A model generated the notes under the pieces. The model was not told where the DNA came from and did not search any database. It saw only the letters and a list, made by a program, of their open reading frames with translations. 64,000 nt of DNA, taken from NCBI RefSeq assembly GCF_905171775.1, contig NC_053489.1:142318142-142382141 (forward strand), read 5' to 3'. Of the stretch, positions 21,733-32,548 are shown one piece after another. How positions within the stretch are numbered: position 1 is the first letter of the stretch; every line of letters begins with the position of its first letter. A program made the position numbers and the translations under genes. This stretch comes from Rana temporaria (lineage: Eukaryota; Chordata; Amphibia; Anura; Ranidae).

Positions 21733-24089
21733 GTTCCCCCCCCCCCAAGGGGTGGCCTCTGGACACCCCATTCTGCCCTTGCCCTGGTAGTGCAAGTGGA
21801 TGCAGAAGAGTCCCAAATAGTCCTTCGGTCCCAGCCCTTTAACCCATTGGGAGACCAGCCCCCCAAGTCCGGAAACGGAACCTGCATCCTACCACCACCA
21901 GGGTCTGGAAGTTGGTATCTAGAGGTGGAAACAGGCCAGGCAGCGAATTTAGGGTCATTAGGCTGGGAAAGTGACACATCGAACTGAAAGTCAGGCACGT
22001 CAGGCTGGGAGCCCGTACCCAGGACGTCGGGGTGGACAACAGGAACCAGGCCGCCAGACTGGGCCGCAGATGGTGGCAGATCAGCAGACGGTGGCAAATC
22101 AGGCTGGGCAGTAGACAGGAACCCCTCCGGCTGGGCAGCAGACAGGAACACCTCCGGCTGGGCAGCAGACAGGAACACCTCCGGCTGGGCAGCAGACAGG
22201 AACACCTCCGGCTGGGCAGCAGACAGGAACACCTCCGGCTGGGCAGCAGACAGGAACACCTCCGGCTGGGCTGCAGACAGGGGCTCAACAAGTTGGTATG
22301 TTGGCATTGCAACGTCAGGCTGGGCAACTGGCACGTCAGGCTGGGCAACTGGCACGTCAGGCTGGGCAACTGGCACAACAAACTGGGCAACTGGCACGTC
22401 AGGCTGGGCAACTGGCACGTCAGGCTGGGCAACTGGCACGTCAGGCTGGGCAACTGGCACAACAAACTGGGCAACTGGCACGTCAGGCTGGGCAACTGGC
22501 ACGTCAGGCTGGGCAACTGGCACGTCAGGCTGGGCAACTGGCACGTCAGGCTGGGCAACTGGCACAACAAACTGGGCAACTGGCACAACAAACTGGGCAA
22601 CTGGCACGTCAGGCTGGGCAACTGGCACGTCAGGCTGGGCAACTGGCACGTCAGGCTGGGCAACTGGCACAACAAACTGGGCAACTGGCACGTCAGGCTG
22701 GGCAACTGGCACGTCAGGCTGGGCAACTGGCACAACAAACTTGGCAACTGGCACGTCAGGCTGGGCAACTGGCACGTCAGGCTTGGCAACTGGCACGTCA
22801 GGCTGGGCAACTGGCACGTCAGGCTGGGCAACTGGCACGTCAGGCTGGGCAACTGGCACGTCAGGCTGGGCAACTGGCACGTCAGGCTGGGCAACTGGCA
22901 CGTCAGGCCGGGCAACTGGCACGTCAGGCTGGGCGACTGGCAAAACAAACTGGGCAACTGGCACAACAGGCTGGGCAACTGGTACTGGAACAGGCTGAGC
23001 AGACGGTACTGGAACAGGCTGAGCAGACGGCACTGGAACAGGCTGAGCAGACGGCACTGGAACAGGCTGAGCAGACGGCACTGGAACAGGCTGAGCAGAC
23101 AGCACTGGAACAGGCTGAGCAGACGGCACTGGAACAGGCTGAGCAGACGGCACTGGAACAGGCTGAGCAGACGGCACTGGAACAGGTTGAACAGATGGCA
23201 CTGGAACAGGCTGAACAGATGGCACTGGAACAGGCTGGGCAGGTGGCACTGGAACAGACTGAAGCAGGTTGGCTGAAGTGGATGCAGATTGGGTTAGTGG
23301 CAGGATCGAGTGGGTTGGAAAAAACGTTTTCTTCTTCTTCTTCTTTGGTTTCACCACTGAGGGTTTGCATATGGGTATAGGGTTGGAGGTAATGGATACA
23401 GTTGGTAGGGGTGAAGAGCGGAGGGGTGGTGAAACAGAAGGTTCCGACCTTGAAGAGGATTTTGGTGGAACAAATGGAGGCAGTTGAGAAGCAGCAGAAG
23501 GGTTAAAGGCAGGGTAAGTGCAGCAGGAGGAAACAGAGGACTGGTACTTTGTTGTTAGCAGGGTGTATTGTTCAGCAAAAGTGGGAATTGGGGGTAAAGA
23601 AAAAGACATCCCAGCAGGTTGGTAACTAGAAATGGATGGTTGGAAGCTGGCAGGGGCTGAGTACAACAAACTGGACCAGGCTTGTAATAATGGCTGTACA
23701 AAATCAGATTTGCACCTGGCTTGTCTGACCAGAGACTGCACAGAATTAATGCATGCTGCAATCACCTGTTGAGGACAAGCTGAGTACTGCTCATGAAAAA
23801 AGGCTGAATCATCTTCCAACAGCCACACCAAAGACTCTACCTGAGCTGCACTAAAAGGAGGTGTGTAATCATCACGTCCATTAGCAGCATCAGACTGAGC
23901 CAACTCTGTGCAGATCCGAATCAATGGCTGCACATCATCAAACAAAACACTGCCATGATCAATAAAAACATGAGCCATACGGATACATTCCAACAACTGC
24001 TCACTAGTGTATTCACTTAGTTCCTGATAGCAGAAATCTCTGTCATCTGTTGCCAAGAGTGACAGGTACACAATATCTTCTAGATGCAT
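21675..24089 (-). CDS. Element-encoded protein with expanded Pro-rich repeats, gag-like by position
   Basis: An 804-codon ORF fills the inside of the LTR element. I chose the ATG at 24087-24089 (MHLEDIVYLSLL); the frame is open further upstream but with no earlier ATG. Residues 1 to about 240 look like a folded, helix-rich domain (YQELSEYTSEQLLECIRMAH) that I do not recognise. A lysine patch (KPKKKKKKTFF) follows near residue 248. Then come three repeat blocks: 8-residue PVPVPSAQ, 7-residue PVAQPDV with PVAQFVV variants, and 9-residue AAQPEVFLS units. The tail continues into the 3' LTR. I see no zinc knuckle, protease or polymerase motif. Position suggests a gag-like structural protein of a non-autonomous element; that is inference. 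Confidence 0.7.
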   Translation of the reverse strand: MHLEDIVYLSLLATDDRDFCYQELSEYTSEQLLECIRMAHVFIDHGSVLFDDVQPLIRICTELAQSDAANGRDDYTPPFSAAQVESLVWLLEDDSAFFHEQYSACPQQVIAACINSVQSLVRQARCKSDFVQPLLQAWSSLLYSAPASFQPSISSYQPAGMSFSLPPIPTFAEQYTLLTTKYQSSVSSCCTYPAFNPSAASQLPPFVPPKSSSRSEPSVSPPLRSSPLPTVSITSNPIPICKPSVVKPKKKKKKTFFPTHSILPLTQSASTSANLLQSVPVPPAQPVPVPSVQPVPVPSVQPVPVPSAQPVPVPSAQPVPVPSAQPVPVLSAQPVPVPSAQPVPVPSAQPVPVPSAQPVPVPSAQPVPVPVAQPVVPVAQFVLPVAQPDVPVARPDVPVAQPDVPVAQPDVPVAQPDVPVAQPDVPVAQPDVPVAKPDVPVAQPDVPVAKFVVPVAQPDVPVAQPDVPVAQFVVPVAQPDVPVAQPDVPVAQPDVPVAQFVVPVAQFVVPVAQPDVPVAQPDVPVAQPDVPVAQPDVPVAQFVVPVAQPDVPVAQPDVPVAQPDVPVAQFVVPVAQPDVPVAQPDVPVAQPDVAMPTYQLVEPLSAAQPEVFLSAAQPEVFLSAAQPEVFLSAAQPEVFLSAAQPEVFLSAAQPEGFLSTAQPDLPPSADLPPSAAQSGGLVPVVHPDVLGTGSQPDVPDFQFDVSLSQPNDPKFAAWPVSTSRYQLPDPGGGRMQVPFPDLGGWSPNGLKGWDRRTIWDSSASTCTTRARAEWGVQRPPLGGGGTVMICVMTLVTCWWHCSLQ
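21733..21755 (-). promoter_or_regulatory. Polypurine tract of the LTR element
   Basis: On the minus strand the tract is a run of about eleven G residues followed by AAC, abutting the TGTCATG start of the 3' LTR. This is the position and composition of the plus-strand DNA primer in LTR retrotransposons. Confidence 0.75.
22108..23265 (-). repeat. Coding minisatellites (27-, 21- and 24-bp units)
   Basis: Three adjacent arrays lie inside the ORF: 27-bp units at about 22108-22275, 21-bp units at about 22310-22980 (over 30 copies), and 24-bp units at about 22981-23265. All periods are multiples of three, so expansion keeps the frame. The frames on the opposite strand and in other phases are also open, but only because the repeats lack stops. 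Confidence 0.93.
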
Positions 24090-24159
24090 TTTTATAAAAG
24101 CAAATGCCCAGAGCCAATTTCCCAAGTGCAGCCGACCTGTTTATATGGCTTCAGTATTA

Positions 24160-24671
24160 TGTCAGGGGATGCCCACTCAGGCATCCGAGTACTGAGTTAC
24201 AGGTCAATGGGCTGCACTAATGGAAACAGGCACCAAGATAGTGAAAAAATATATATGTTTATTAAGTTAAAGCACACGTGAAAAACAATCAATGAAAGCA
24301 AGCGTGACACAGCAACCAAAAACCACTAAGCAGGTAATGCAGGGATAAGACATAAGCAAGTCCGAGCTCCAAGCCAGGGGTCAAGGATAGGAGAGAGCAG
24401 CAAAGTCCAAAATACAAGCCGGGGTCAATAAGCGACAGGGTCCAGGGCAGGGAGCGAAGCAGGAACAGATGGGCAACAGCTAACAGGTCAGGCAGGGAAC
24501 AGGCTGACAAACAAAATACTGAAGCCCTGAACTCCAGTTTAGGGCGGGCTTAAATACCTGTGCAAATCTGTATTGGGCGACACCTGCTGGAGGCCACCAG
24601 AACTGCACCCCTGTTACTGAAGAGAACAGTGCCACCAGCAGGTGACCAGAGTCATGACACAGATCATGACA
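24160..24671 (-). repeat. 5' LTR of the LTR element
   Basis: 512 bp, same length as the 3' LTR, so it should hold the promoter for transcription on the minus strand. I did not locate a convincing TATA box. Confidence 0.93.
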
Positions 24672-26194
24672 CACTTACATCATAAATTACTATGCTGCAG
24701 TCAGGGGAGCTGGCACAAGTCTGACGGACAGTAGACCATATATATCCAGATGAAATGTGGCTGCTGGGACCCGAGGAGAGCCGGAGGGAGCCGGCTATGT
24801 CCGTGGTGGGTATCACACTGTCAGCAGGGAATACATCCGGTGGAACGTAGCGTCAGCTTGGACGGAGGCCGAGAGGGACCACAACGCGTTTCAGAGCATG
24901 CGCAAAGGATCCGACCTGCGCGCTCCTTTATCAAGTGTCATCAACTTATCAAGTGTCATCAAGTATCAATTTAACAGAAGTAACTTATTGTAAGTGTCTT
25001 ACAGCACTGTCCACCATTTTTTGACACGCTGCCTCCCTCTGTTTGCACCAATACAGCACTTGTCTCAGGCAAGCCCTTGGTACCTTAGACCAGTGTTGTA
25101 AATTAATGCTAATTATGCGTTCATCTTGTTCAGAGCAAGGTGGTTGGACACTGACAGGGGGAGGGGGCTACCTGTTGACCATCTCTGGATCTACTGCATC
25201 AATTGAAATGGGACACAACTGAAATAGTAGGACTTCTTAAAAGTCAAGGTAGAAGTCCTTCCTTGCAGCGGAGCTGTGCCCATGCTGCAAGGGTTATATG
25301 TCTATTTTATATGGGGCAGAGGTTGTTAACCCTCAGCACGCATGCCACTGGTGGCGCGCAGCTGCATTCGTGATGTTATGTGTAGGGAATCCTGGGAGAC
25401 CCATCTCTCACACAACAAAGCCGGCCGACGGCTTTAGTAATAGAAAGCAGCGCATAATTTTCGTTACTGTCTCCCACCCGCTTCAGCTCCCGCCCACTTA
25501 CATAGAAAGCAGCGCGGATGGTCATGGCCACAGTTATCTCCCACCACTTTCGTTGCCACCTACCTGCTTCAGCTCCCGCCCACCTGTGTGGAAAGCAATG
25601 TGAATGGTTCCCACCGACCTCAGTTTCTGCCCACCCACTTCAGCTCCCACCTATTTCACTCAGAGCCTTAATCACTGTGGAGTCCGACATCCCCAGCTGC
25701 CTGTGGTTGTGCTCTGGCTTTGGACAGGTAATTGAAGGACTGCAGCACTTTTTTAGCCTGAGCCTATCAGAGCGCTTGCTCACACCCTGAGTCCATTCCT
25801 CTGCAGTAGCATTGAAGAGGACCATGGTAGCTGCTCTATGGCACAATAGAAGAACGAAAACTGGATAGCCGCACTCCAAATCACTTAAAAAAGTTGTCTT
25901 TATTTTTCAACTGTACACACAGTCACTGCAACCAACAAAACACAGTATGGCCGACGTGTTTCGCACTTACAGTCAGTGCTTATGGTTTTGGGACACAACT
26001 ATCTCTTTGAACAGCCATTGGGCACTTCTACTTTATAACCAACAGAAGGTCCAAAGTAGTGGTTACCAAACCCTGTTTTAAAGTAGTACTAAAGTTGTAA
26101 GTACAGAGCCATGTTCTAAAGCAGTAATTTCCAATAGAAGAAACTGCTACTTTAGAACAGGGTTGGTAACTGCTACTTTTAGAAAACACAGACT
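24672..26194. other. Non-coding, mixed old repeats
   Basis: No gene is supported. The 24760-24965 stretch (AACGCGTTTCAGAGCATGCG, CTCCTTTATCAAG) and the 25905-25985 stretch (GACGTGTTTCGCACTTACAG) look like dispersed repeats with a CGTTTC core. The 25020-25240 stretch is a diverged copy of 20690-20900. Several TTCAGCTCCCGCCCAC-type repeats occur at 25480-25660. Confidence 0.45.
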
Positions 26195-26395
26195 TAAGGT
26201 CGGTTCACACCAGAATGCAGTGTGGGAAAAGTGTGCTACGTGCGCGTTTTCTGCACTGAATTCGAAAGTGCTTCCCTTGCAGTATGCATGTGTGTGCCAA
26301 TGTATTGTTAATGGTACCCCAATTGCAGATTGCAAACGCATGTTGTTGCAGTGTATTTTAAATCTGTTATTAACAATAGCTGTTCTAAAGAAGTA
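26195..26395. mobile_element. Possible MITE fragment (TTCACACC end)
   Basis: TTAAGGTCGGTTCACACCAG at 26194 resembles the TAAGGC-plus-TTTCACAC termini of the element at 34166-34545. A matching right end was not found. Confidence 0.3.
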
Positions 26396-26469
26396 GGTTA
26401 CCCGTAGTCACAACAATAAGCGTTTTTTCTGGAGTTTAGCTTTAACTTAAAAAAATTGTGTGCCCAAAA

Positions 26470-27000
26470 TCTATAATTGTTTGGATTGGTGCTGTTCTGG
26501 GGTCTGAAGGTCCAAAAATTGAGGTTGATCTGCGTTATGAAGCTGCAATAATTGGGGCTGATCTGAAGTCTAAGGTGCAGAATTTGGGGTTCATTTAAAA
26601 CCTGAAGGTACAAAAATTGGGGCTGATCTGCTGTGTGAAAGTACAGAAATTGGGGTTGATCTAAGATCTGAATGTGCAAAAAGTGGACCTGATCTATGCA
26701 GAACGTGGGCAGGTGATCTGAAGTGTGATGGTGCATTAACTGGGGCTCATAGCAGTTCTCAAGATTAGGTATTTGAGCCGGATCTGAGGTGTGAAGGTGC
26801 AGAAATGTAGTCTAATTTGAGATATGAAGGTGCAGTAATTGGGGCTGATCTGACATATGAAGGTGCAGTAATTGGGGCTGATCTGAGATGTGAATTTGAA
26901 GAAATTGGGGCTGATCTGAGGTGTGAATGTGCTTGCATTGGGGCTCACACGGGATCTGAAGGTACAGGATTTGGCCTGATCTATGATGCGAAGGTGAATA
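26470..27000 (+). repeat. Degenerate 33-bp minisatellite
   Basis: About 15 diverged units built on AATTGGGGCTGATCTGA followed by TGTGAAGGTGCAG. The period is close to 33 bp, so minus-strand frames stay open for stretches and give Pro/Gln/Ile-rich peptides. Divergence between units shows it is old. I see no reason to treat it as a gene. Confidence 0.88.
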
Positions 27001-27660
27001 AATTGGTGAAGGTAGCCTTGGCAATGCTATCTAAATTTGGATCTACTTATATGTGTGAGAAAATATTCCCACATATAAAAGGAATATTGAACCAATATTG
27101 CACTCTGTTGAGCTCTGATCACTCAAAAAAGTTACCATTTATTTTACCACTTAGCATTAATCTTTGAAAGCTTAACATTAATTTCTTATTATTCAAGTAG
27201 TTTAAAGCATTGACTTTAAAAATGTTCTTTCTGTGTGAAGTTGACATTTATTTTTATGTTGCTGGCACTTTCAATTTCTTTGAAAACATTTTTTGGCATA
27301 CTATGTTCGAAAGGTTCCCTCCCCCTGGCCAAGGGGAGGGTAAAAGCACTTTTACTTGGCTGATTCTCTGTTTCTCCAGCAAATGGTGCTCACATAAGCT
27401 CTTGCAATAGACTGTCTTTTGGCATCTTCATGTTCAAAGCAGGGCTGTGGTCCTTGCATTGGTCTTTATTGTGTCAGGACCATGGGTCTAGCAGTGCAGA
27501 GGAGCCTGAGGTCTCAGGGAATTGAGTATATAAAACTGCTTTACCCAGACCCCACAGACATAAATGATCTGTTAATGAGCAAGCACAGCTACACTGCAAG
27601 GGAGGATTTTACTTTTTCTAATAGAAGACAAAGAAAATGAATAGAAGATAAATAGATAGT
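27001..27660. other. No recognised feature
   Basis: No gene or transposon end is supported. A short inverted repeat, TCCCTCCCCCTGG with CCAAGGGGAGGG, occurs at 27317-27342. Confidence 0.45.

Positions 27661-27662
<2 letters not shown>

Positions 27663-27742
<80 letters not shown>
27663..27742 (+). repeat. GATA microsatellite
   Basis: About 20 uninterrupted copies of the tetranucleotide GATA, a likely length-variable locus. Confidence 0.98.
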
Positions 27743-27744
<2 letters not shown>

Positions 27745-29790
27745 TACATACAAGCATACGGTTATGTTAAAAAGTAGGTACTTTATTTGAAAGGCAAACG
27801 TTAGATCTTCATTTGAACAATGCCTACAGTGATTTTAATAATACTTAAAGTGAAACAATAAAAGTGAAAAGTTCCTTTAAATTTCGTACCTAGGGGGTGT
27901 GTAAAGTATGCCTGTAAAGCAGCGCTTGTTTCCCGTGCTTAGAACTGTCCCTGCACAAACTGTCATTTCTGAAGGATAAAAAGTAATTTAAAATCACTGC
28001 TCCCGAAAAAACTGCAGTTTTTAAAACTTTATTTTGCACCCGGGTCCCAAAACACTTTTTAGGACAATAACTTGCATATTAGCCTTTAAAAATAGCACTT
28101 TAGATTTCAAACGTTCGAGTCCCATAGACTTTAATGGGGTTCTAAAGTTCACACAAACTTTTGGTCTGTTCGCAGGTTCTGGTGCGAACCAAACTGTAGT
28201 CTTGCTGTAAAGTCCATTTTGGACAGTGAAGGTTTTTTCGGGCACACTTCCTATGCAAGTTAGTGCAATCTTTTTATGATTATAGATGCATGCACTTTGA
28301 CGCTGTTGTAAGAGTTACCTGCTTATCCCACAATAAAGTTTGGGGTTTCTTGGAGTATTTTTTAGCATCAAACGATCTGTTCTTGGGCTGGATTTGGTGG
28401 GTCAGCCAGTCTTGCACAAATTAGCAGTGGTTTGAAATCTATTCCACTAATTGATCAATTCAAAAAAATTGTTGAGTGAACGTTATTGATCACATAATCA
28501 TAGCCATCCACATCCTTCTTTCTGAGAGCTCTATTGATCTTGGCATGAAGACACCTCACATGTCAATAGCAGAGGGGAAGACAAGATCCTAATCATTTGT
28601 ACCTAATCTGGAACACCCAGTTGCAATTTCCTTGGATGTCAAATGGTTGTAAAATAGTTCATAAAAACAACATTCCTATAAAGAGGACCATAAGAAAAGA
28701 CAAATATGTATATGCATTGTAAATATTATTACCGTATTTATCGGCGTATAACGCGAGCCGGCGTATAACGCGCACCCCAATTTTAAGAAGGAATTTTCTG
28801 GAAAAACAAATTTTTTAAGATAAGCAGCAATGTACAGTAAAAACAGTAAATTACGTGAAATATATGCAATATTAAATAGGATGCATACCAAATAATTCAT
28901 GCAATAGTGTGCAATCTGTTTCAAGCTCATAACAAGGTTTACAATCCATGGATTTAGTTGTTTTAAAGGATAAGTGTGTGACTAGCTGTAAAAAATAAAT
29001 ATGTTCCCTCTTGGTATTTTCTAATCTTTTTTGAGTAAAAAATACTTGCCTCGCCTTGTGCAGAAGCCCGAAAAGTTAATGATGGGGTACTCCTCTGGAG
29101 AGAAACTACCTATGGCATACCTCGGAGGGGAAGGAGGAGGACAAGCGCCCGGCAGAAATCACCGCTGGAAATCACAGAGCCGTCATCTCCACTCAGCTCT
29201 CACTCGGCTGTCACGTCACACACGCACAGTCCCGCCTCCGCCATCGGCATTGGACAATCTCCTGTGACAGACAGAACACTGGTCCAATGCTGGTGGCAGA
29301 GGCGGGACTGTGCGTGTGTGACGTGACAGCCGAGTGAGAGCCGAGAGGAGATGACGACTCAGTGATTTTAGGCAGGCGCTCGTCCCCCGCCTTCCCCGCC
29401 GTGGTATGGTATAGCGCGCAGCCATGATTTTTGTGTGGTATACGCCGATAAATACGGTATATTTTGTAATATTTACAATGCATATACATATTTGTCTTTT
29501 CCTATGGTATGGCAATTTACACGACAACCTATATGAGAATATTAATTTTCATGGTTGTAAATGTAGTGATTTGCTTACTTTTTTTATGTGACTAATCTGC
29601 ATTTTCATTCAATTTATTTATGCCAATGAATAAAGCTTGTCAATTATATGGTTAATTTGTTTAAGTATATATTACCATTATTGGTAGAAACCATTTAAAT
29701 GAAGATCTAATGTTTGCCATTTCAATTATGCTGAAACTGTCAGCCATTTCCATGAGGTTGTACTTACTTTTTCACAAGACTATACATATA
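27745..29790. mobile_element. Non-autonomous element with Tc1-like long inverted ends
   Basis: The left end, with GGTTATGTTAAAAAGTAGG then GGCAAACGTTAGATCTTC, is answered at the right by GAAGATCTAATGTTTGCC then TACTTTTTCACAAGACTA in inverted orientation. Inverted similarity covers about 80 bp. No transposase frame remains. A foldback element is nested at 28688-29508. A related terminal sequence occurs near 20970-21060. Assignment to Tc1/mariner is inference from the terminal sequence style. Confidence 0.65.
28688..29508. mobile_element. Nested foldback element with CCGTATTTATCGGCG ends
   Basis: The inner MITE (about 28730-29459) has TACCGTATTTATCGGCG at the left and its inverted partner at the right. 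Inside is a long GC-rich hairpin: CTCTCACTCGGCTGTCACGT at 29188-29207 pairs with a near-exact inverted copy near 29319-29340, around ACAGTCCCGCC blocks. The inverted symmetry continues outside the MITE for about 45 bp on each side (ATGTATATGCATTGTAAATA and its complement). The whole 820 bp therefore folds on itself. No ORF. Confidence 0.8.
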
Positions 29791-30655
29791 CTATAAGCAT
29801 GTTGGGGTCTATATATAAAGCAGTGGATGTGACTTTTACCTGCAGGGAATGTTTGCGGAATGTCAGATTTACTGCTTTATAAATGTGCCCATTTATGTTT
29901 TTTGCTTTTGAGAAGATATCCAGAGAACAACAATGCTCAGTAATACACTTATAAAGTGTTACGCTGTTAAACTTTATTTGCTTTTGTGTTAGAAAGAAAA
30001 ACAATGTTCCATAAAGTTTTGGCCTTTATTAGTAAATGTAGCTAATATCATGTATGTTAAGGCCAGATGACCATGGACCATGGTGAAATGACATGCTGAA
30101 GTGAGCAAGCAATGGATGATGTAGTTATGACAAAATCAGATCAGCAAGCGATGACACGAGCAGACCATAATGTTTATAATAAGTGTGTTAATTAACCACA
30201 AAGAATCAGTGATGTTTGAGAGAAAACAAGGGAATTCTTCATCAGGCAATGATGACTTTTGCACCCTAGCAGCTTTTAAGACATCACTGTATCTATTTGA
30301 TTAACATGCTCATTATGAGCAATACAGCGTTCTGGTGGCTGTTCTGTCCACCAGATTTCTATGCTGATTATCTGTATCTGTGTTGTTAAAATTACATGTA
30401 AGGTTTGTAAATTACATAAGACAATCCTATGTGGAGTACAGGCTCCATCTACTGTTCTTTTTTGGTATTGCTGCAGTTGTTCTGTTTATTTGTTTTCTGT
30501 ATTTGTAGTTAAGGAAGTTGTTAGTAAGTAGGGAATTCTGGGTAGAATCTTCACAGGAAGTGAACCAGCCACCATTCTTTGAGAAGATACTGCAGGAAGC
30601 AATACATGTATTTCTCAATATATCGCCATCACCCCTTAGAGAACTTAAAAAGTAT
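29791..30655. other. No recognised feature
   Basis: AT-rich non-coding sequence; no supported gene or element end. Confidence 0.45.
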
Positions 30656-31341
30656 GGGCCGGATTCACAGAAAAAGTACGCCGGAGTATCTGCTGATACT
30701 CCGGCGTACTTTCAAATTTACCGCGTTGTATCTTCATTTGTAATTCACAAACAAAGATACGACGGCTTTTGGCTAAGATCCGACAGGCGTACGGCTTCGT
30801 ACGCCTTCGGATCTTAGGTGTAATTTTCCGGCGGCCGCTGGGTGGAGTTCGCGTCGTTTTCCAGCGTCGGTATGCAAATTAACTGATTACGGCGATCCAA
30901 AGATACGCGCGTTCGTCGCAATCTCTTACGTCGTCGCTAGTCGGTTTTTCCCGTCGTAAAGTTAAGAGTGCTATTTAGATGGTGTAAAATTACACCATCC
31001 ATGTTAAAGTATGGCCGTCGTTCCCGCGTCAAATTTTAAATTTTTTTTTTGCGTAAGACATCCGGGAATACGAAAGTACGTTACGCACGTCGCCGTTCAA
31101 AAAACACGTCGGGGCGCCGTAATTTCGCGCAAAGCATGGCGGGAAATTTCCAAACAGAGCATGCGCAGAACGTTCGGCGCAGGAATGCGCCTAATTTAAA
31201 TGGTACACGCCCCATTTGAATTAGGCGGGCTTGCCGGACAGATTTACGTTACGCCACCGCAAGTTTACAGGCAAGTGCTTTGTGAATCAGGCACTTACGC
31301 CGAAAACTTGCGGCGGCGTAATTATTCCTGAATCTGGCCCC
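30656..31341. mobile_element. CpG-rich MITE with GGGCCGGATTCA ends
   Basis: It begins GGGCCGGATTCACAG and ends CTGAATCTGGCCC, an inverted pair. Internal palindromes include AGTACGCCGGAGTATC followed by GATACTCCGGCGTACT at 30676-30713. The element is unusually rich in CG and ACG compared with its AT-rich surroundings. It is non-coding; the frames across it are not conserved genes. The superfamily is uncertain. Confidence 0.75.
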
Positions 31342-31801
31342 ATGTTTTTACTATCTCATCCTATATTGTAGATCGTTGTTTCTGTAATGTATGCAATATT
31401 GTACTTATTGAGGTCTATTTCTGTTATTTTGTAGTTTCACCTGGCTTGTTCTAATAAAACTGAGATCAAAGAAATATGGTATCTGAAGTTTATAGGATAA
31501 GAAGGTTTAGCTATCTGTCCTAGAGACAGAATAATGGCATTGCTTGTTGATAGTAAATTAAAAGCATTAAAAACATTCCTACCTGCATCTTGTTTTTTCC
31601 CCATACATAAGATGTACATTGATCATGTAGTTTTATGATGTAATTTTTTGTAATATGTTTAATTCCTTTGTCAGCCATTTCTGTTTGTGTTCAAACATGA
31701 GGAATGCAGCAGGACACTGCACTGGTTAATGCATGACGGCTGTCTGTAGTCTGAGAACAGACATTTCCTGTGAAAAATATATATCCCACAATCCCTGGGT
31801 C
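31342..31801. other. No recognised feature
   Basis: AT-rich spacer; nothing supported. Confidence 0.45.
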
Positions 31802-32220
31802 CAGTGGCACCTGGTGCTCAATATTTTGAGGGGGGCGGCAAAGAAACTTGGTCCCCTCACTCACACTACACAACCCCCCTACTTTGGATGGGAAGGCGGC
31901 GATCCTTGGCCTTACCTTAGGAGGCTGATGACAAGGTGGTGCTGGATCCAGGGTAGGGGTCATGGAAGCTGGAAGAGGCTGCACCTCCACATCCTGCTCC
32001 TCGCTGCACATGACCCGCAGTTTGCAGAGGGAAGAGCCAGAGCCGTTGCTGCTCCTCATGGTCGAACAGGAAGTAGGTCCTGAGACCCAATTGGCCGCGA
32101 GGAGAAGCAGGACCCACTTCCTGATTGGCCAGGAGGAGAAACAGGAAAACATTAGTGAATATTATTTCTCTAATGTCACACAACTGGGTGGGCTCGGGGC
32201 GCAGTGCTCATCAGATTATA
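31802..32220 (+). mobile_element. hAT-like copy, CAGTGGCGGCTGG family (partial)
   Basis: It starts CAGTGGCACCTGGTGCTCAA followed by TATTTTGAGGGGGGCGG, matching the starts at 61947 and 63731. The following 400 bp, with ACTTCCTGATTGGCC and an ACTTCCTG/CAGGAAGT inverted pair, is non-coding. The right end is not clear, so the end coordinate is approximate. Confidence 0.6.
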
Positions 32221-32523
32221 CTCACATAAACACTGGTGTATCTTTATTTATTAAAGGAATATATACTATTGGCTAACGTACTGTCCGATGGCTAATGTAC
32301 ATTTTATTTGCCAGGCTTTTGTATGGGTCAGAATATTTTTTTTCTTGGTTTGCTCCTCTAATACCTAGGTACCTTATGGTCAGGTGTGAAAAATATGGTG
32401 CAATAAATACGGTAAAAGTTGCCTGTTCCTTCAGCAAATAGGACAAGCTAGGTGAATGAATGTAACTTCACTAATACCTAGTTAAAGCAACAAAAACATT
32501 TGGAAGTGTACAATGCGTTAGAG

Positions 32524-32548
32524 CTAGGGTTAGGGCTTAGGGTTAGGC
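32524..32548 (+). repeat. Short telomere-like stretch
   Basis: CTAGGGTTAGGGCTTAGGGT carries about three TTAGGG-type hexamers. It is too short to infer an ancient telomere. Confidence 0.5.

Larger units (their letters stand above)
21221..24671 (-). mobile_element. Young LTR retrotransposon, complete ends, no polymerase
   Basis: Two 512-bp direct LTRs (21221-21732 and 24160-24671) start TGTCA and end TGACA on either strand. The element is flanked by an exact 5-bp duplication, CACTT, at 21216-21220 and 24672-24676. On the minus strand a purine tract of G residues lies directly before the 3' LTR, which fixes the orientation. I noticed two differences between the LTRs, suggesting recent insertion. 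The internal 2.4 kb holds a single ORF and no protease, reverse transcriptase or integrase, so it would need enzymes from a relative. The bases after the 5' LTR, TAATACTGAAGCC, are not a usual TGG-type primer site. Confidence 0.92.

Noticed and set aside
22310..22980. Regular short repeats resembling a CRISPR array
   Set aside because: The repeats are contiguous with no unique spacers, and the setting is a vertebrate retrotransposon ORF.
22032..23380. Long plus-strand open frames (up to 414 codons) across the LTR element interior
   Set aside because: They are translations of the in-frame minisatellites on the opposite strand. The minus-strand frame has a non-repetitive N-terminal part and matches element orientation; these do not.
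24680..24990. Open frames right of the LTR element as host exons
   Set aside because: They overlap a dispersed CGTTTC-core repeat and show no splice-site or domain support.
31691..32183. A 153-codon minus-strand frame and overlapping 116- and 104-codon plus-strand frames
   Set aside because: They lie in a hAT-like copy starting at 31802, overlap on both strands and show no recognisable domain.
32524..32548. Interstitial telomere
   Set aside because: About three imperfect hexamers only; expected by chance in a genome this size.
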